A DNA stretch of 34,922 bases, taken from positions 1 through 34,922 of the forward strand of contig JADMKE010000027.1 of NCBI GenBank assembly GCA_018780035.1, in the 5' to 3' direction. A model generated the notes under the pieces. The model ran no database searches, was not told where the DNA came from, and was given only the letters and a program-made list of their open reading frames with translations. This stretch comes from Candidatus Sericytochromatia bacterium. Lineage in GTDB: Bacteria > Cyanobacteriota > Sericytochromatia > UBA7694. This document shows positions 14,942 through 24,345 of the stretch, one piece after another. Position 1 is the first letter of the stretch. The number at the start of each line of letters is the position of its first letter. A program made the position numbers and the translations under genes.

Positions 14942-16156
14942 TCAAGCCAGCCCTTGCAGGAAGCCGCGCATCCGTTCGAGCCCCGCGCTCAGATTGTCTT
15001 CGCTGGGCCCAAACGAGAAGCGGATAAAATGGTTAAATTCAAAGGTCTTGTGTTTGTGAGCGGGGCGAATGTCAAACATATAACCGGGAACGGTGATGAT
15101 TTTGTGTTTGAGAGCGGCGTGGAAAAAAGCCTGGGCATGATTCAGCGGGGGGGGCAATTGGCTGATATCTGCCCAGAGGTAAAACGTACCGTGGCTGTCT
15201 TCACTGATAGACATGCCATTTTCAAGCAGGGCCGCGCGCATCCGGTTTTGTTTGCGGCTAAAGGTTGCACGCAAGGCCTGGCTTTCTTGAGCCAAATGAG
15301 CGGGTTCAAACAAAGGCAGGGCCGCTCTTTGCATGGGCACACTGGGGCCCCCATCAATTGCACTGGCGGCGTTGCCCAGATCTGCGATCACAGCAGCCGG
15401 GCCCAGAATCCAGGCCAATCGCCAGCCGGGATAGCGAAAAGATTTGGTTAATCCATCCACAATCAAAACAGGGTCTTCATTTACCTCTTCGACATATGCC
15501 GCCGACGAGACAGGCGCAGATGCGCCTTGGCCATTCTGGTAAATATAATGGGAGTAAAATTCATCCAAGATCAGGGCACAATCATAATTTTGAGCCAAGG
15601 CCACAAAGGCCTTTAATTCTGCTCCCTGAATCACATGGCCGGTGGGATTACAGGGATTGCTCATCAAAAAGGCATTTAAACCCTCTCTTTTGATCGCATG
15701 TTCAAACTCGGAGGCCAGCAGCGCATGGTTATTGGCTTGGTCTGTGGGAATGCAAACAGACTGGACCCGTTCCGACATGAACTGCATCATATCTTGGTAG
15801 GCTGGGTAATCGGGAATTTTATACCCCAATTTGATCGCGCCGAGAATGTTAAAAATTCGGGTCAGGGCCAACCGCCCGCCCATGGCGATGCTGACATTTT
15901 CAGCGCTGTATTGGGAGCGTTTGCCTTTGCGATAGAGGCGGTTATAATAATCACTGATCGTGGTTCTCAAGGCCTCGGTGCCATTAAGGGGGCCATATCT
16001 GTCGTCGTCGTTGGCAATTTTAAATGCGTCAATCCGGGGGCAGCCCCCCGCCAAGGGCCCCACTTCGGGTTCCCCTTGACCAAGATTGGCCCAGTCTGGA
16101 GCGCCATTGACAAACCCCAATTGGCTGGCCTGCTCCATCACCCAAATCACGCCCAT
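14942..16156 (-). CDS. PLP-dependent class I/II aminotransferase
   Basis: A protein of 404 residues of fold type I. Visible cofactor motifs are SNPCNPTG (166-173), LDEFY (197-201), the Schiff-base Lys238 in LTKSFRYPGWRLAW, and Arg246. It transfers an amino group between an amino acid and a 2-oxo acid. The coupling with cyanophycinase suggests that it uses the released aspartate or arginine-derived products, which is inference. The start is uncertain: codons just before the ATG stay open for 12 residues (HLNAFTDIKN) and look like protein, but the only possible initiator there is ATT at 16192-16190, with a weak upstream site. I keep ATG 16156. Confidence 0.88.
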   Translation of the reverse strand: MGVIWVMEQASQLGFVNGAPDWANLGQGEPEVGPLAGGCPRIDAFKIANDDDRYGPLNGTEALRTTISDYYNRLYRKGKRSQYSAENVSIAMGGRLALTRIFNILGAIKLGYKIPDYPAYQDMMQFMSERVQSVCIPTDQANNHALLASEFEHAIKREGLNAFLMSNPCNPTGHVIQGAELKAFVALAQNYDCALILDEFYSHYIYQNGQGASAPVSSAAYVEEVNEDPVLIVDGLTKSFRYPGWRLAWILGPAAVIADLGNAASAIDGGPSVPMQRAALPLFEPAHLAQESQALRATFSRKQNRMRAALLENGMSISEDSHGTFYLWADISQLPPPLNHAQAFFHAALKHKIITVPGYMFDIRPAHKHKTFEFNHFIRFSFGPSEDNLSAGLERMRGFLQGLA

Positions 16157-16213
16157 ATTCTTTATATCTGTAAAGGCATTTAAATGTTTAATTTATTCCA
16201 CGCTTTTTAAAAT

Positions 16214-17515
16214 TCATTCGTCGCTCATCTTTGCCAACAGTTCTGAGAGAGAGACAGTGGCCAGTCCGCCAAAGCGATCTGCCATGCCATAGGCAATATG
16301 TACCTGATCGCCGTGTAATAAGCCGCCACAGGCATAGACCACATTGGGCACGTAGCCTTCCCGCTCATGGGCCAGAGGCAGCATCAGGGGTTCACGCAGC
16401 CGGGCAATCAAACGACAGGGATCGTTGAGATCGAGCAAAATCGCTCCCAGGGCATATTGGCGCATCGGGCCAACACCGTGGGTAATCACCAGCCAACCCG
16501 CCGGGGTTTCGAGCGGAGAACCACAATTGCCAATATTCCCAAACTCCCAGACTTCGCGGGGGGTCTGCAGCAATTGTGGGGCTTCCCAATCGGTCAAACT
16601 GTCTGAAAACATGATGTAATTATTGACGCCGTCGATCCGGGACAGCATGGCATAGCGGCCCTTGATTTGGCGTGGAAACAGGGCCAGATTTTTATTCACA
16701 GCGCCGGCACCACGCAGGCCAAAGGAGTGAAAACGGACAAAATCTTGGGTATGCAGCAGGCGCGGCAGGATTGCGCGGCCATCGTAAGCGGTATAAGTGG
16801 CGTAATAACTGTGGCTGCCATCTGAATGGCAAAATCTGACAAAGCGGGCGTCTTCGATGCCGTTGCACTCATGTTCCAGCATGGGGAAAATAACCCGCTC
16901 AGAGAGAGCCGTATCTGGAGAAAAGCGCAACTCATAACCTTGATCCAGATCCTGCTTCAGACTGGGTTCGGGATAGACCATCTGAATTGACTCAGGCGGA
17001 TCGACGTAAGGGCCGAGGGGATCAGAAAACAATTCGCCATTTTCGAGCAGGGCGGAACGAAAGACCAAAGAGGAAATATGGCCCTCTCCCACGGCCCGGA
17101 AACTGAAGATCACACGCAGTTGCTCCGATTGCGAACCCGTTTGCAGACCCGTTTGATCTGGGGCCAAGACCAGACTGGGGTTAAAAAAAGCGGCAGCTTC
17201 AATGGCATATTCCATCGTGAAATAGGCACCGATCAGCTGTTTTTGTGCTGGGCTCAGGCTTTCAGGTGGGCAATCCGCTGGTAACAGGGGGCTGACTTGT
17301 TCAAAATGGCGCAAAAACGTTTGATTCAGGTGGCGGTGCCGGTGCGCAAACTGATCCAGGGTCTGCTGCAAAGTGGCCTCACACTCGGCTGGGTTGAGCG
17401 CAACTACCCGCGAGATCAATTCAGCCGCCCGCACCGGCTCCAGGGGGCGGTAGCGGGCCAAGACACGCTCCAGGGCAGGCTGAAATTGCTGAGACGCACG
17501 TTTGATGTTCAACAT
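16214..17515 (-). CDS. GH130 family glycoside phosphorylase/hydrolase
   Basis: A protein of 433 residues with an N-terminal helical extension (residues 1-115) and a five-bladed propeller of the GH130 kind. Family motifs are GIEDARFVRF, the TYTAYDG segment, KNLALFPRQIKGRYAMLSR, GSPLETPAGWLVITHGVG and GYVPNVVYACGG. GH130 enzymes mostly phosphorolyse beta-mannosides, releasing mannose 1-phosphate. The subgroup with an N-terminal extension includes beta-1,2-mannoside-active enzymes, but I cannot fix the linkage. It is the last gene of the ABC importer operon, 22 bases after the ATPase, so the imported substrate is probably an oligosaccharide cleaved by this enzyme in the cytoplasm. Confidence 0.88.
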   Translation of the reverse strand: MLNIKRASQQFQPALERVLARYRPLEPVRAAELISRVVALNPAECEATLQQTLDQFAHRHRHLNQTFLRHFEQVSPLLPADCPPESLSPAQKQLIGAYFTMEYAIEAAAFFNPSLVLAPDQTGLQTGSQSEQLRVIFSFRAVGEGHISSLVFRSALLENGELFSDPLGPYVDPPESIQMVYPEPSLKQDLDQGYELRFSPDTALSERVIFPMLEHECNGIEDARFVRFCHSDGSHSYYATYTAYDGRAILPRLLHTQDFVRFHSFGLRGAGAVNKNLALFPRQIKGRYAMLSRIDGVNNYIMFSDSLTDWEAPQLLQTPREVWEFGNIGNCGSPLETPAGWLVITHGVGPMRQYALGAILLDLNDPCRLIARLREPLMLPLAHEREGYVPNVVYACGGLLHGDQVHIAYGMADRFGGLATVSLSELLAKMSDE

Positions 17516-17537
17516 GGCAGAAGTATAACAAATCCCA

Positions 17538-18551
17538 TCAGGGGCCTTGCCCTTTTTCCATTGTCACCTCTGCCGTGGCCAAGTGGCAGGCAACGCTGTG
17601 GCCCGGACTCAGGCTTCTGAGCTGCGGGGCCTCCTGTTCACAGCGCAAAACAGCATAGGGGCAGCGGGGATGAAAGACACAGCCGCTGGGCGGGTCGATT
17701 GGGCTGGGCATTTCCAAGCTGCGCAAAGGCAATTCACCATCGGATCGGGCTGTCGCTGAGCCGGGAATGGCTGCCAACAAGGCCTGCAAATAGGGATGGG
17801 CCGGTCGCTGAATGCAGGCTTCAATCTGGCCGGTTTCGACCATGCGGCCCAAATACATCACCACCAATTGGCCTTCGGGTGCAAAATAACGGGCCGTGGC
17901 CAGATCGTGGGTAATATACAAAAACGCGGTGCCCTGTTCGCGATTGCAGCCTTTCATCAGGTCGAGAATGGCCAGACGCAAGGAACTGTCCACGGCGGCC
18001 ACGGGTTCATCGGCCACAATCAGGCGGGGGCTGAGCAAGGTGGCGCGGGCGATGGCCACGCGCTGTTTTTGGCCCCCAGAGAGCTGAAAGGGGTATTTGT
18101 CGATAAACCGCTCACTCGGCGTGAGGCCCACCGCGTTTAAGAGTTCATGGACCTGCAGGCGAATTGCCTCCCGGCCCTGGGTTTGGCTGTGGTATTTCAG
18201 GCCTGGAGACAGTATTTGCGCCAGGGTGCGCACCGGGTTGAGGCTGGAAAAAGGGTCCTGATGAATGGCCTGGATCGCCAGCCTTTGGGCCTTGGGCCAG
18301 CGGTAGCCGCGCGCCCAGACATTTTGCCCCGCGATCTCTACGCTGCCAGCGCTGGGAGCGAGCAAACCCAACACCACTTTGCCCAGAGTCGATTTGCCAC
18401 AGCCCGATTCGCCAATCACCGCGATCATGTCTCCGGCATGTATGCTCAAATTCAGCTGATGGCCCGCCTGGAGTACACGGCCATCAGCGAGACCAAAGCG
18501 GATGTCCACAGCTGTGAGTTTGACCAAAGGGGGACTTGTTTCTGTATTCAT
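17538..18551 (-). CDS. Opp/Dpp-type ABC transporter ATPase (OppF/DppF-like)
   Basis: A protein of 337 residues. It has Walker [10 protein letters not shown], the Q-loop region, signature LSGGQKQRVAIARA, Walker B LIVADEP and the switch His in YITHD. The C-terminal extension contains [13 protein letters not shown], the Cys-rich motif of the oligopeptide_HPY domain that holds an iron-sulfur cluster in some relatives. It pairs with the upstream OppD-like ATPase to power import. Its ATG overlaps that gene's stop by 4 bases. The GH130 gene follows 22 bases later, so the transporter likely carries sugars despite its peptide-family architecture. Confidence 0.93.
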   Translation of the reverse strand: MNTETSPPLVKLTAVDIRFGLADGRVLQAGHQLNLSIHAGDMIAVIGESGCGKSTLGKVVLGLLAPSAGSVEIAGQNVWARGYRWPKAQRLAIQAIHQDPFSSLNPVRTLAQILSPGLKYHSQTQGREAIRLQVHELLNAVGLTPSERFIDKYPFQLSGGQKQRVAIARATLLSPRLIVADEPVAAVDSSLRLAILDLMKGCNREQGTAFLYITHDLATARYFAPEGQLVVMYLGRMVETGQIEACIQRPAHPYLQALLAAIPGSATARSDGELPLRSLEMPSPIDPPSGCVFHPRCPYAVLRCEQEAPQLRSLSPGHSVACHLATAEVTMEKGQGP

Positions 18552-19534
18552 TGTGGTTGCTCCGTGCGCAAGTGGCAGGCGACGTAGCTTTCACCGGCAG
18601 GGGCCAAGACGGGGATTTTCTCGCGGCAGATGGATTCAGCAATCGGGCAGCGCGGATGAAAGACACAGCCCGAGGGTTTGTCCGAGAGATCCGGGGGATG
18701 GCCCGCAATCGGTTCCCGTTGCTGGGTATCTCCCACCAGGGTCGGCAGCGCCCTCAGCAGACCCTGGCTATACGGATGCACAGGTTCGTGAAAGAAGACA
18801 TGGGCTGGGCTCTGTTCCATAATCCGCCCGGCATACATGACCACCACTTCGTCAGCCAGTTCCGCTGCCGCGGCCAAATCGTGGGTGATCAGAATCAAGG
18901 TGGTGCCGAGGTCTGTGTGAATGGCGCGCAGAATGTCAAAGATATAGCGCTGTGTAATCACATCCAGGGCCGTGGTGGGTTCGTCCAGCAGAATCAGTTC
19001 GGGTTCCATCAGCAGGGCCATGGCAATTAAGACGCGCTGGCGCATGCCGCCTGAAAGCTGATGCGGAAAGGCCTGCAAAACCCGATCGGCCTCCAGTCGA
19101 ACCTGCCCCAGGCGCTCACGGGCCCGCAGCCGGGCTTCGGGCAAGGACATGGCTTGATGGTCCAACAAGGTGTCGATCAATTGTTCTTCGATCCGCAGGG
19201 TCGGGCTCAGGGCATTTTGGGCAGCCTGAAAGACCATCGAAGCCCTTTGCCAGCGAAAACGGCGCATGGCTTCGGGGGAAAGGGTCAAGAGATCGGTGCC
19301 ATTAAAGAGCATCTGTGCGCCGGGAGCGATGCGGCTATTGGCAGCCAGGGTGCCGAGAATCCCTGCTGTTAACGTCGATTTGCCACAGCCCGACTCACCG
19401 ATCAAGGCAGTGATGCAGCCTTGGCGAAAGCCCAGGCTGACGGCTTCGACGGGCAGCAATTTGCGTCCACGCAAGGTATAGCTGATCGTCAGGTTTTTAA
19501 TCTGCAAGAGGGGTTGTTGCATCTGAGCCCTCAT
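18548..19534 (-). CDS. Opp/Dpp-type ABC transporter ATPase (OppD/DppD-like)
   Basis: A protein of 328 residues. Motifs seen are Walker [10 protein letters not shown], signature [16 protein letters not shown], Walker [13 protein letters not shown], and ITHD. It has the same C-terminal Cys-rich motif, [11 protein letters not shown], as the next ATPase. Both ends overlap neighbours by 4 bases (ATGA), which indicates coordinated translation of the importer subunits. It energises transport through the two permeases encoded upstream. Confidence 0.93.
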   Translation of the reverse strand: MRAQMQQPLLQIKNLTISYTLRGRKLLPVEAVSLGFRQGCITALIGESGCGKSTLTAGILGTLAANSRIAPGAQMLFNGTDLLTLSPEAMRRFRWQRASMVFQAAQNALSPTLRIEEQLIDTLLDHQAMSLPEARLRARERLGQVRLEADRVLQAFPHQLSGGMRQRVLIAMALLMEPELILLDEPTTALDVITQRYIFDILRAIHTDLGTTLILITHDLAAAAELADEVVVMYAGRIMEQSPAHVFFHEPVHPYSQGLLRALPTLVGDTQQREPIAGHPPDLSDKPSGCVFHPRCPIAESICREKIPVLAPAGESYVACHLRTEQPQ

Positions 19535-20409
19535 CCGCGCAGCCGGGGGTCAAAAAATTCTTCCAGGCCCCCGGCAAAGGCCATCAACGCAAATTGAAAG
19601 AGCACAATACAGGCAATGGGGGCCAGCAAATAGGGATAAGCTTCTGGCACATAAATGGCCCCGGTTTGGGTCGCTGCCAGATTTAACATCATGCCCCAAT
19701 TGCTCGCCGACAGGGGCACAATTCCCAGCAGCATAATACCGACACTGGCCACAATCGCGTCCCGCGCCACATTGATAAAATTGATCGCCAAATAGGGCAC
19801 AATATTGGGCATCAGTTCAGCAAAGATCACATGGCGCAGCGGCAGGGCCATCAGCTGGCAGATTTCAATAAAATCTTTGCTGCGCAGGGTCAGAATCTGG
19901 CTGCGGATGCCTCTGGCCAGACCAGGCCAATAAAACAAAGCCAACACAAAGCCAAACGAAAAAGGATCTTGAATGCTAAACAGGCCAGCCATAATTGCCA
20001 TGATCGGAAAACGCGGCAAGGTCAGAAAAATGTCAATGATACGCATCAGCCATTGATCCAAGCGGCCCCCGAGTAAACCCGCCAGGGTGCCCACCAGCAA
20101 GGCCAGCAAGAGGGTGATCAGCGCCGAAGAAAAGGCGATCGTGATAATATCCCGCGATCCGTGTACCAATTGGGCCAGGGTATCACGGCCCGCATAGTCG
20201 GTACCGAGCCAATGGGCCCAAGAAGGGGCCTGAAAGCGCAGCAAATAGTCACTGCGGGTCTCCAATTGAAACAGCAGTGGGCCCACCGTTGCCATGCAGG
20301 CAAAACCCAAGAGCAGAAACAGGCCCAGGGCGGCCCGCCGGTTGTGGCGCAGCACCTCCCAGAAAACATTTTGACGCAAAAGCTGCAAGCTGTGTTTGAA
20401 AGCGCTCAT
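19531..20409 (-). CDS. Opp/Dpp-type ABC permease (DppC-like)
   Basis: A protein of 292 residues with about six membrane helices. The family motif GTDYAGRDTLAQLVHGSRD follows the first helix. The cytoplasmic EAA-loop segment reads EICQLMALPLRHVIFAELMPN. It lacks the usual Gly found in E-A-A-x-x-x-G, a small deviation from the family. It forms the membrane channel with the permease encoded just upstream. Overlaps of 4 bases at both ends place it firmly in the operon. Confidence 0.92.
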   Translation of the reverse strand: MSAFKHSLQLLRQNVFWEVLRHNRRAALGLFLLLGFACMATVGPLLFQLETRSDYLLRFQAPSWAHWLGTDYAGRDTLAQLVHGSRDIITIAFSSALITLLLALLVGTLAGLLGGRLDQWLMRIIDIFLTLPRFPIMAIMAGLFSIQDPFSFGFVLALFYWPGLARGIRSQILTLRSKDFIEICQLMALPLRHVIFAELMPNIVPYLAINFINVARDAIVASVGIMLLGIVPLSASNWGMMLNLAATQTGAIYVPEAYPYLLAPIACIVLFQFALMAFAGGLEEFFDPRLRG

Positions 20410-21419
20410 TTGCCTAGCCCCGAATCAATTCTGGGGTCGATCCAGGTCGCAATGGCGTCGGCCACCATATTGGCCAGCACCATCGTCACAGTGGCCACCA
20501 GCAAAATCCCCTGCAAGAGGGTAAAGTCACGATTGCCAATCGCATAGCCGAAAAAATAGCCAATGCCAGGATAGGCAAACATCCATTCGACAAAAATAGA
20601 GCCACTGATCATCGAGGCAAAGGCAATTGCCAGGGCATTCACAGGGGGCATGATCGCATTGCGCGCCAGGTATCTGACAAAAATGCGTCGCTGCTTGAGG
20701 CCTTTGGCGCGGGCCACCTGGATATAGTCCTCGCTGAGGACCTGCAGCGCAGCAGCCCGCATTGCCAGAATCCAGCCCCCGACCGAGGCCAGGGTAAAAG
20801 CCAAGGCAGGCAAGATGGCATGTTGCAAAGCACTGAGCAGAAAAGGCAGATTAAAACCGGGGTCGGTGGAGATATCATAGGCACCACGCAGGGGAAACCA
20901 GCGCAGGCGTACCCCCAAAAAGACCAGCAGCAGCAGACCAATCAAAAAATCGGGAATGGCTTGGGAAAAGACCGAGAGGCCGTTGACCAGGGCCTCAAAC
21001 CAGCGCTTGCGCCGGTACCAGGCTGCCAGAATACCCAAACTGATGCCCATGCTGAAGCTCAGGGCCAAAGAGATCACACTCAGAAACAGGGTCCAGGGCA
21101 AGGCCTGCCAGATCACCGTGCTGACGGGGATCCGCAGCGTCATGGAGGTCCCCAGATTGCCTTGGAGCAGACCTGAGAGATAGTTAAAAAACTGCTGCCA
21201 GACAGGCACACTGGGATCGTATTGGTATTGGGTGCTGGCTATTTTATACGCGGTGGCATAAGGCAATCCCTGCTGTTGGACCAGTTCTGAGGCCCGCAAT
21301 TCGAGAAAATCGCCGGGCATCAGGCGGATCAAGACAAACGAAATCAAGGTGGCGGCCAGAATGGTGAGCAGGCCCGATAATAATTTATTTTGCCAGGCTG
21401 TGAGCTGGATTTTTTTCAT
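20406..21419 (-). CDS. Opp/Dpp-type ABC permease (DppB-like)
   Basis: A protein of 337 residues with about six membrane helices. ATG 21419 is chosen because AGGAG lies about 8 bases upstream and MKKIQLTAWQNKLLSGLL is a normal DppB start; a longer frame begins at 21485 but adds non-family residues. The first helix is followed by LMPGDFLE, and the EAA loop reads YIQVARAKGLKQRRIFVRYL, which fits the consensus. It pairs with the DppC-like subunit. Its start is 16 bases after the binding-protein gene. Confidence 0.92.
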   Translation of the reverse strand: MKKIQLTAWQNKLLSGLLTILAATLISFVLIRLMPGDFLELRASELVQQQGLPYATAYKIASTQYQYDPSVPVWQQFFNYLSGLLQGNLGTSMTLRIPVSTVIWQALPWTLFLSVISLALSFSMGISLGILAAWYRRKRWFEALVNGLSVFSQAIPDFLIGLLLLVFLGVRLRWFPLRGAYDISTDPGFNLPFLLSALQHAILPALAFTLASVGGWILAMRAAALQVLSEDYIQVARAKGLKQRRIFVRYLARNAIMPPVNALAIAFASMISGSIFVEWMFAYPGIGYFFGYAIGNRDFTLLQGILLVATVTMVLANMVADAIATWIDPRIDSGLGK

Positions 21420-21435
21420 GCGGGGACTCCTGCTT

Positions 21436-23301
21436 TCATGAGGGCCCGCTTGGCACGAGCCGACCCGAGCTGAGCAGATAGGCATAAACCGTATCTATGC
21501 TGGTCGAACTCAAAGACCAGATAGGATCATCGCCTTGGGGCCAGCCCCTAACCCGCTCACCTTCCAAGGCAAAGACAGAGATCCGCTTTTCATAAATCGC
21601 CAAAAACGGCAATTGCTGATTGGCCAGCCAGAGCAGGTCTTCGGCGGCGGCCCGAGCGGCGTTTGCATCAGCGGAACCGACCACCGTTTCGACCCGCTCT
21701 TGCAGCGCCAAGGGTCTGCCCTTGCGGCCAGTTAAACGCACAGGCAATCCAGCAGCCATGCCCAGATATCCGCCCTGTGAGAAGAGGCGGTCGAGACTCA
21801 CACCGGGATGCATCAATTGCCGGTAGTCAAAGCCAAAAGCCGCAGCCAGATCGATCTGGCCCTGGCGCAAAAGCTGATGGTAAAGGGCCGCATCATAGGT
21901 GCGTACCTGGGTCGGAATGCCCATATGGCTCAGCTCTGCCGCCACGGCTTCGCTGGCCAGTACCCAGTCTGAATAACCTGCGATCACGGCTATTTCCAAG
22001 GCGATTTTTTGTCCCTGCGGGGTCAGCCATTGGCCTTGGGAGTTGCGAGTATAACCCGCAGTGCTGAGCGCTTGGAAAGCCTGTTTGGGCTGGTAATGAT
22101 AGCTCAACAGACCTGCTTTCAGTTCAGGGGAAACCCAGTGGGAGGCATCACTTTGCATCAGCGGCAATTGTTGACTGTCGCTGGTCAGAGAATAATATGA
22201 ACCTACCATTCTCAGCCGATCACGGTCGAGCAGGCGGGCCAAGGCCTGGCGAAAGACCCGATCCCCCAGGGGGGGCTTGCGAAAATTAAAGACATAGCCA
22301 AAATTGGCAAAATCTGGCAAATGAAAGAGTTTGACGCGGGGATTAAGGCGTTGAATTTGCTGGGCCACATCCGGAGGCGTGGTGGCATGAGAGGCGTCGA
22401 TATCCCCGCCGAGCAAATAGGCCCACATCACATCATTGGTGCTGCCCCGCAAAATACGTACTTCTTGCACACGCGCCGCTTTGTGCCAGCTGTGCGGGGA
22501 ACGTTTGAGCACCAGTTCGGAGGAAGTCACTTTGCTGACCCGGTAGGCATTGGTGCCAATCGGCTCTGGGGGCCGCAGGGCATAAGCCGCTTGCAGGAGA
22601 TCATTTTTTTTCAATTGCAGGTTTTCGTAAAAGCGCTGCTGGGCTTGGCTATAGCGGCGGTCAGCGCCCAATGTTTGCTGGGCTGTGTGCAGCAGGCTCT
22701 CAGCAGGTTTGCTCCATTGCCCAAAGAGATGTGCGGCAGCTTGAATGCGCCGGCCTAAAACTTGGCGAATTTCGAGCGGGCCCACAGCTTCATGCCATTC
22801 AAACTGCACCGTATGCGGATCGGGGGTCTCAATCTTTTTCAGTCGGCCGCCCCAGCCCTGCAACCAATAAATCAGAAAACTGCTTTTGACATCTTGGGAA
22901 GTAAAAGGCCTGCCGTCGTGCCAGCGGGCTTCGGGGCGCAGTTTGATGTCCAGGCGTTTGCCGCTGATTTTGTAACTCAGACCGAGTTGTGGCAAATAGG
23001 TCTGGCTATCGGGCAAATAGAGAAAAAGGGGTTCGTAGACAAAAGCCAAGTGGGTGCCATCGCCGCCTTGGCTCCAGGGATTGCCATGAAAAGAAGGGGG
23101 AATAAACCAACTGCCCGAACACCGAAACCCCGATACCTGATTCGTTGGGGAGGCCAGACAGGCCGGTAGCAAGGCCAGCAGGCCCAGAGACAAACCCCAT
23201 TTGAGCAGACGATCAAAGCGGTTTTGAAAAGGTCCGGGCCTGTTCACCCTGTTTGCAGACTGATCTGAATACAGACCAAATTCTTGCCATTTTCTGGCCA
23301 A
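21436..23301 (-). CDS. Extracellular solute-binding lipoprotein (SBP_bac_5)
   Basis: A protein of up to 621 residues, the substrate receptor of the importer. A hydrophobic segment ends in the lipobox LLPAC, near residue 48 of this reading, so it is a lipoprotein on the periplasmic or outer face. Family features include FVYEPLFLYLPDS, the WHDGRPFTSQDVKSSF signature and the C-terminal AAEDLLWLANQQLPFLAIYEK segment. The start is uncertain: TTG 23301 gives a long leader, while GTG 23247 gives a more normal lipoprotein signal of about 30 residues. Neither has a good Shine-Dalgarno sequence. This family binds peptides, but some members bind oligosaccharides, which fits the GH130 gene at the operon end. 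Confidence 0.88.
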   Translation of the reverse strand: MARKWQEFGLYSDQSANRVNRPGPFQNRFDRLLKWGLSLGLLALLPACLASPTNQVSGFRCSGSWFIPPSFHGNPWSQGGDGTHLAFVYEPLFLYLPDSQTYLPQLGLSYKISGKRLDIKLRPEARWHDGRPFTSQDVKSSFLIYWLQGWGGRLKKIETPDPHTVQFEWHEAVGPLEIRQVLGRRIQAAAHLFGQWSKPAESLLHTAQQTLGADRRYSQAQQRFYENLQLKKNDLLQAAYALRPPEPIGTNAYRVSKVTSSELVLKRSPHSWHKAARVQEVRILRGSTNDVMWAYLLGGDIDASHATTPPDVAQQIQRLNPRVKLFHLPDFANFGYVFNFRKPPLGDRVFRQALARLLDRDRLRMVGSYYSLTSDSQQLPLMQSDASHWVSPELKAGLLSYHYQPKQAFQALSTAGYTRNSQGQWLTPQGQKIALEIAVIAGYSDWVLASEAVAAELSHMGIPTQVRTYDAALYHQLLRQGQIDLAAAFGFDYRQLMHPGVSLDRLFSQGGYLGMAAGLPVRLTGRKGRPLALQERVETVVGSADANAARAAAEDLLWLANQQLPFLAIYEKRISVFALEGERVRGWPQGDDPIWSLSSTSIDTVYAYLLSSGRLVPSGPS

Positions 23302-23531
23302 ATTTCGCGGGTATGGCTACAGGTCGATTGGATCATGTCAAAATCATAACACGGTTTGTCATTTTAAAATACTAGCGAGCAGAATCATATTCAGGGGGCA
23401 GCTCACGCAAATGTATGGTCTCAGACCACATGGGCGCTTGAGAATGGAGAAGGGAGAAGTGAAATGGGCCGGGGGTGACTTTTTATGCTAAAAAAGCTAA
23501 AATAAGGTATCAAATTTGATGGGATTTGTGT

Positions 23532-24116
23532 ATGTCTGTACCGCGGATAAGACCCCGATTTCAAACGTTGGTGCCCTGTCATCCCCAGAAAGCCTTTGAA
23601 AAGTTTCGTTTGCGCCTGCAGCAGCCCCAGTGTCCGTTTGAGGGAACTGTTTTAGATACGTTTATCCATGTGACGGTCAAGCCAGAGGCCCGCCATTATT
23701 GGTCGCCTGTCCTGATGGTTCAAGCCAGGGATGTGGAGGCAGGAACCCTTTTGCATGGCCATTTTGGTCCCCATCCCTATGTCTGGACACTTCTCTTGGC
23801 GATCGCAGCGAGCATGGGTTTGCTCGGGCTGTTTGTTGCGATGTACGGATGCGCACAGGTGATCCTTGGCCAACCCCCCTGGGCTTTATTGGCAATACCT
23901 GCGTCAGCACTGGGCATGGCCGTTGTTTATGGTGTTTCACTCCTTGGCCAGTGGCGCGCCCATGCGCAAATCTTGCAACTTAAATCTTTCTTTGATGTCT
24001 CGATCTGTGCTCAGGAAATGGCTGCGATCGAAAAAGCAAGGCCTCAGACCCCAGAGTTACTTCAGATTGAAACGGATCGCAGTTGTGTTCAATGCCGCCA
24101 ATTGTGTCAACGTTAA
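23532..24116 (+). CDS. Hypothetical membrane protein with two helices
   Basis: A protein of 194 residues. The first 80 residues are cytoplasmic-like and end in a conserved-looking HGHFGPHPYVWT motif. Two membrane helices follow at about 84-105 and 117-139, then a soluble tail of 55 residues ending with CVQCRQLCQR, a Cys pair that might bind metal or form a disulfide. No family name is known to me. ATG 23532 is preferred over the TTG two codons earlier. It is divergent from the importer operon across 224 bases, which contain no other gene. Confidence 0.7.
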   Translation: MSVPRIRPRFQTLVPCHPQKAFEKFRLRLQQPQCPFEGTVLDTFIHVTVKPEARHYWSPVLMVQARDVEAGTLLHGHFGPHPYVWTLLLAIAASMGLLGLFVAMYGCAQVILGQPPWALLAIPASALGMAVVYGVSLLGQWRAHAQILQLKSFFDVSICAQEMAAIEKARPQTPELLQIETDRSCVQCRQLCQR

Positions 24117-24121
24117 GGCTT

Positions 24122-24286
24122 ATGAGGGGAAACCGTGAACATTCAGTTTCACCTGACAAAAATCGCAAATGGGTATCACCTTATCCCCTTGCCAGTGAAT
24201 ATAGCAAACAAGCGAAAGCCATCAGCGAAGGGGATTTCCTCGCACAGGTGGTCAAAAAATTCGTTGAAATTCTGAGCCAAACATAA
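24122..24286 (+). pseudogene. Small gene, possibly frameshifted
   Basis: Two overlapping frames each look partly real. GTG 24135, with AGGGG just upstream, reads NIQFHLTKIANGYHLIPLP and then degenerates. The frame of ATG 24122 reads sensibly only in its second half (EYSKQAKAISEGDFLAQVVKKF) up to TAA at 24284-24286. Joining the two near 24195 by a -1 shift gives one coherent protein of about 50 residues. This could be a frameshifted remnant or a sequencing error. Confidence 0.35.
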
Positions 24287-24333
24287 GCGCGCTGAAAATG
24301 TGAGTTTTAAAACCGAGACTTCGCAAAAAGCGT

Positions 24334-24339
24334 TACAAT
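24334..24339 (+). promoter_or_regulatory. -10 element for the Y-RNA-like transcript
   Basis: TACAAT ends 7 bases before position 24346, the first base of the terminal stem of the RNA candidate. Transcription would therefore begin exactly at the stem. The -35 is weak. The position rather than the match is the main support. Confidence 0.4.
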
Positions 24340-24345
24340 TTTGTT

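Noticed and set aside
17538..21485. Importer as a plain dipeptide or nickel transporter
   Set aside because: Not excluded, but the GH130 gene 22 bases after the last ATPase makes an oligosaccharide substrate more likely.
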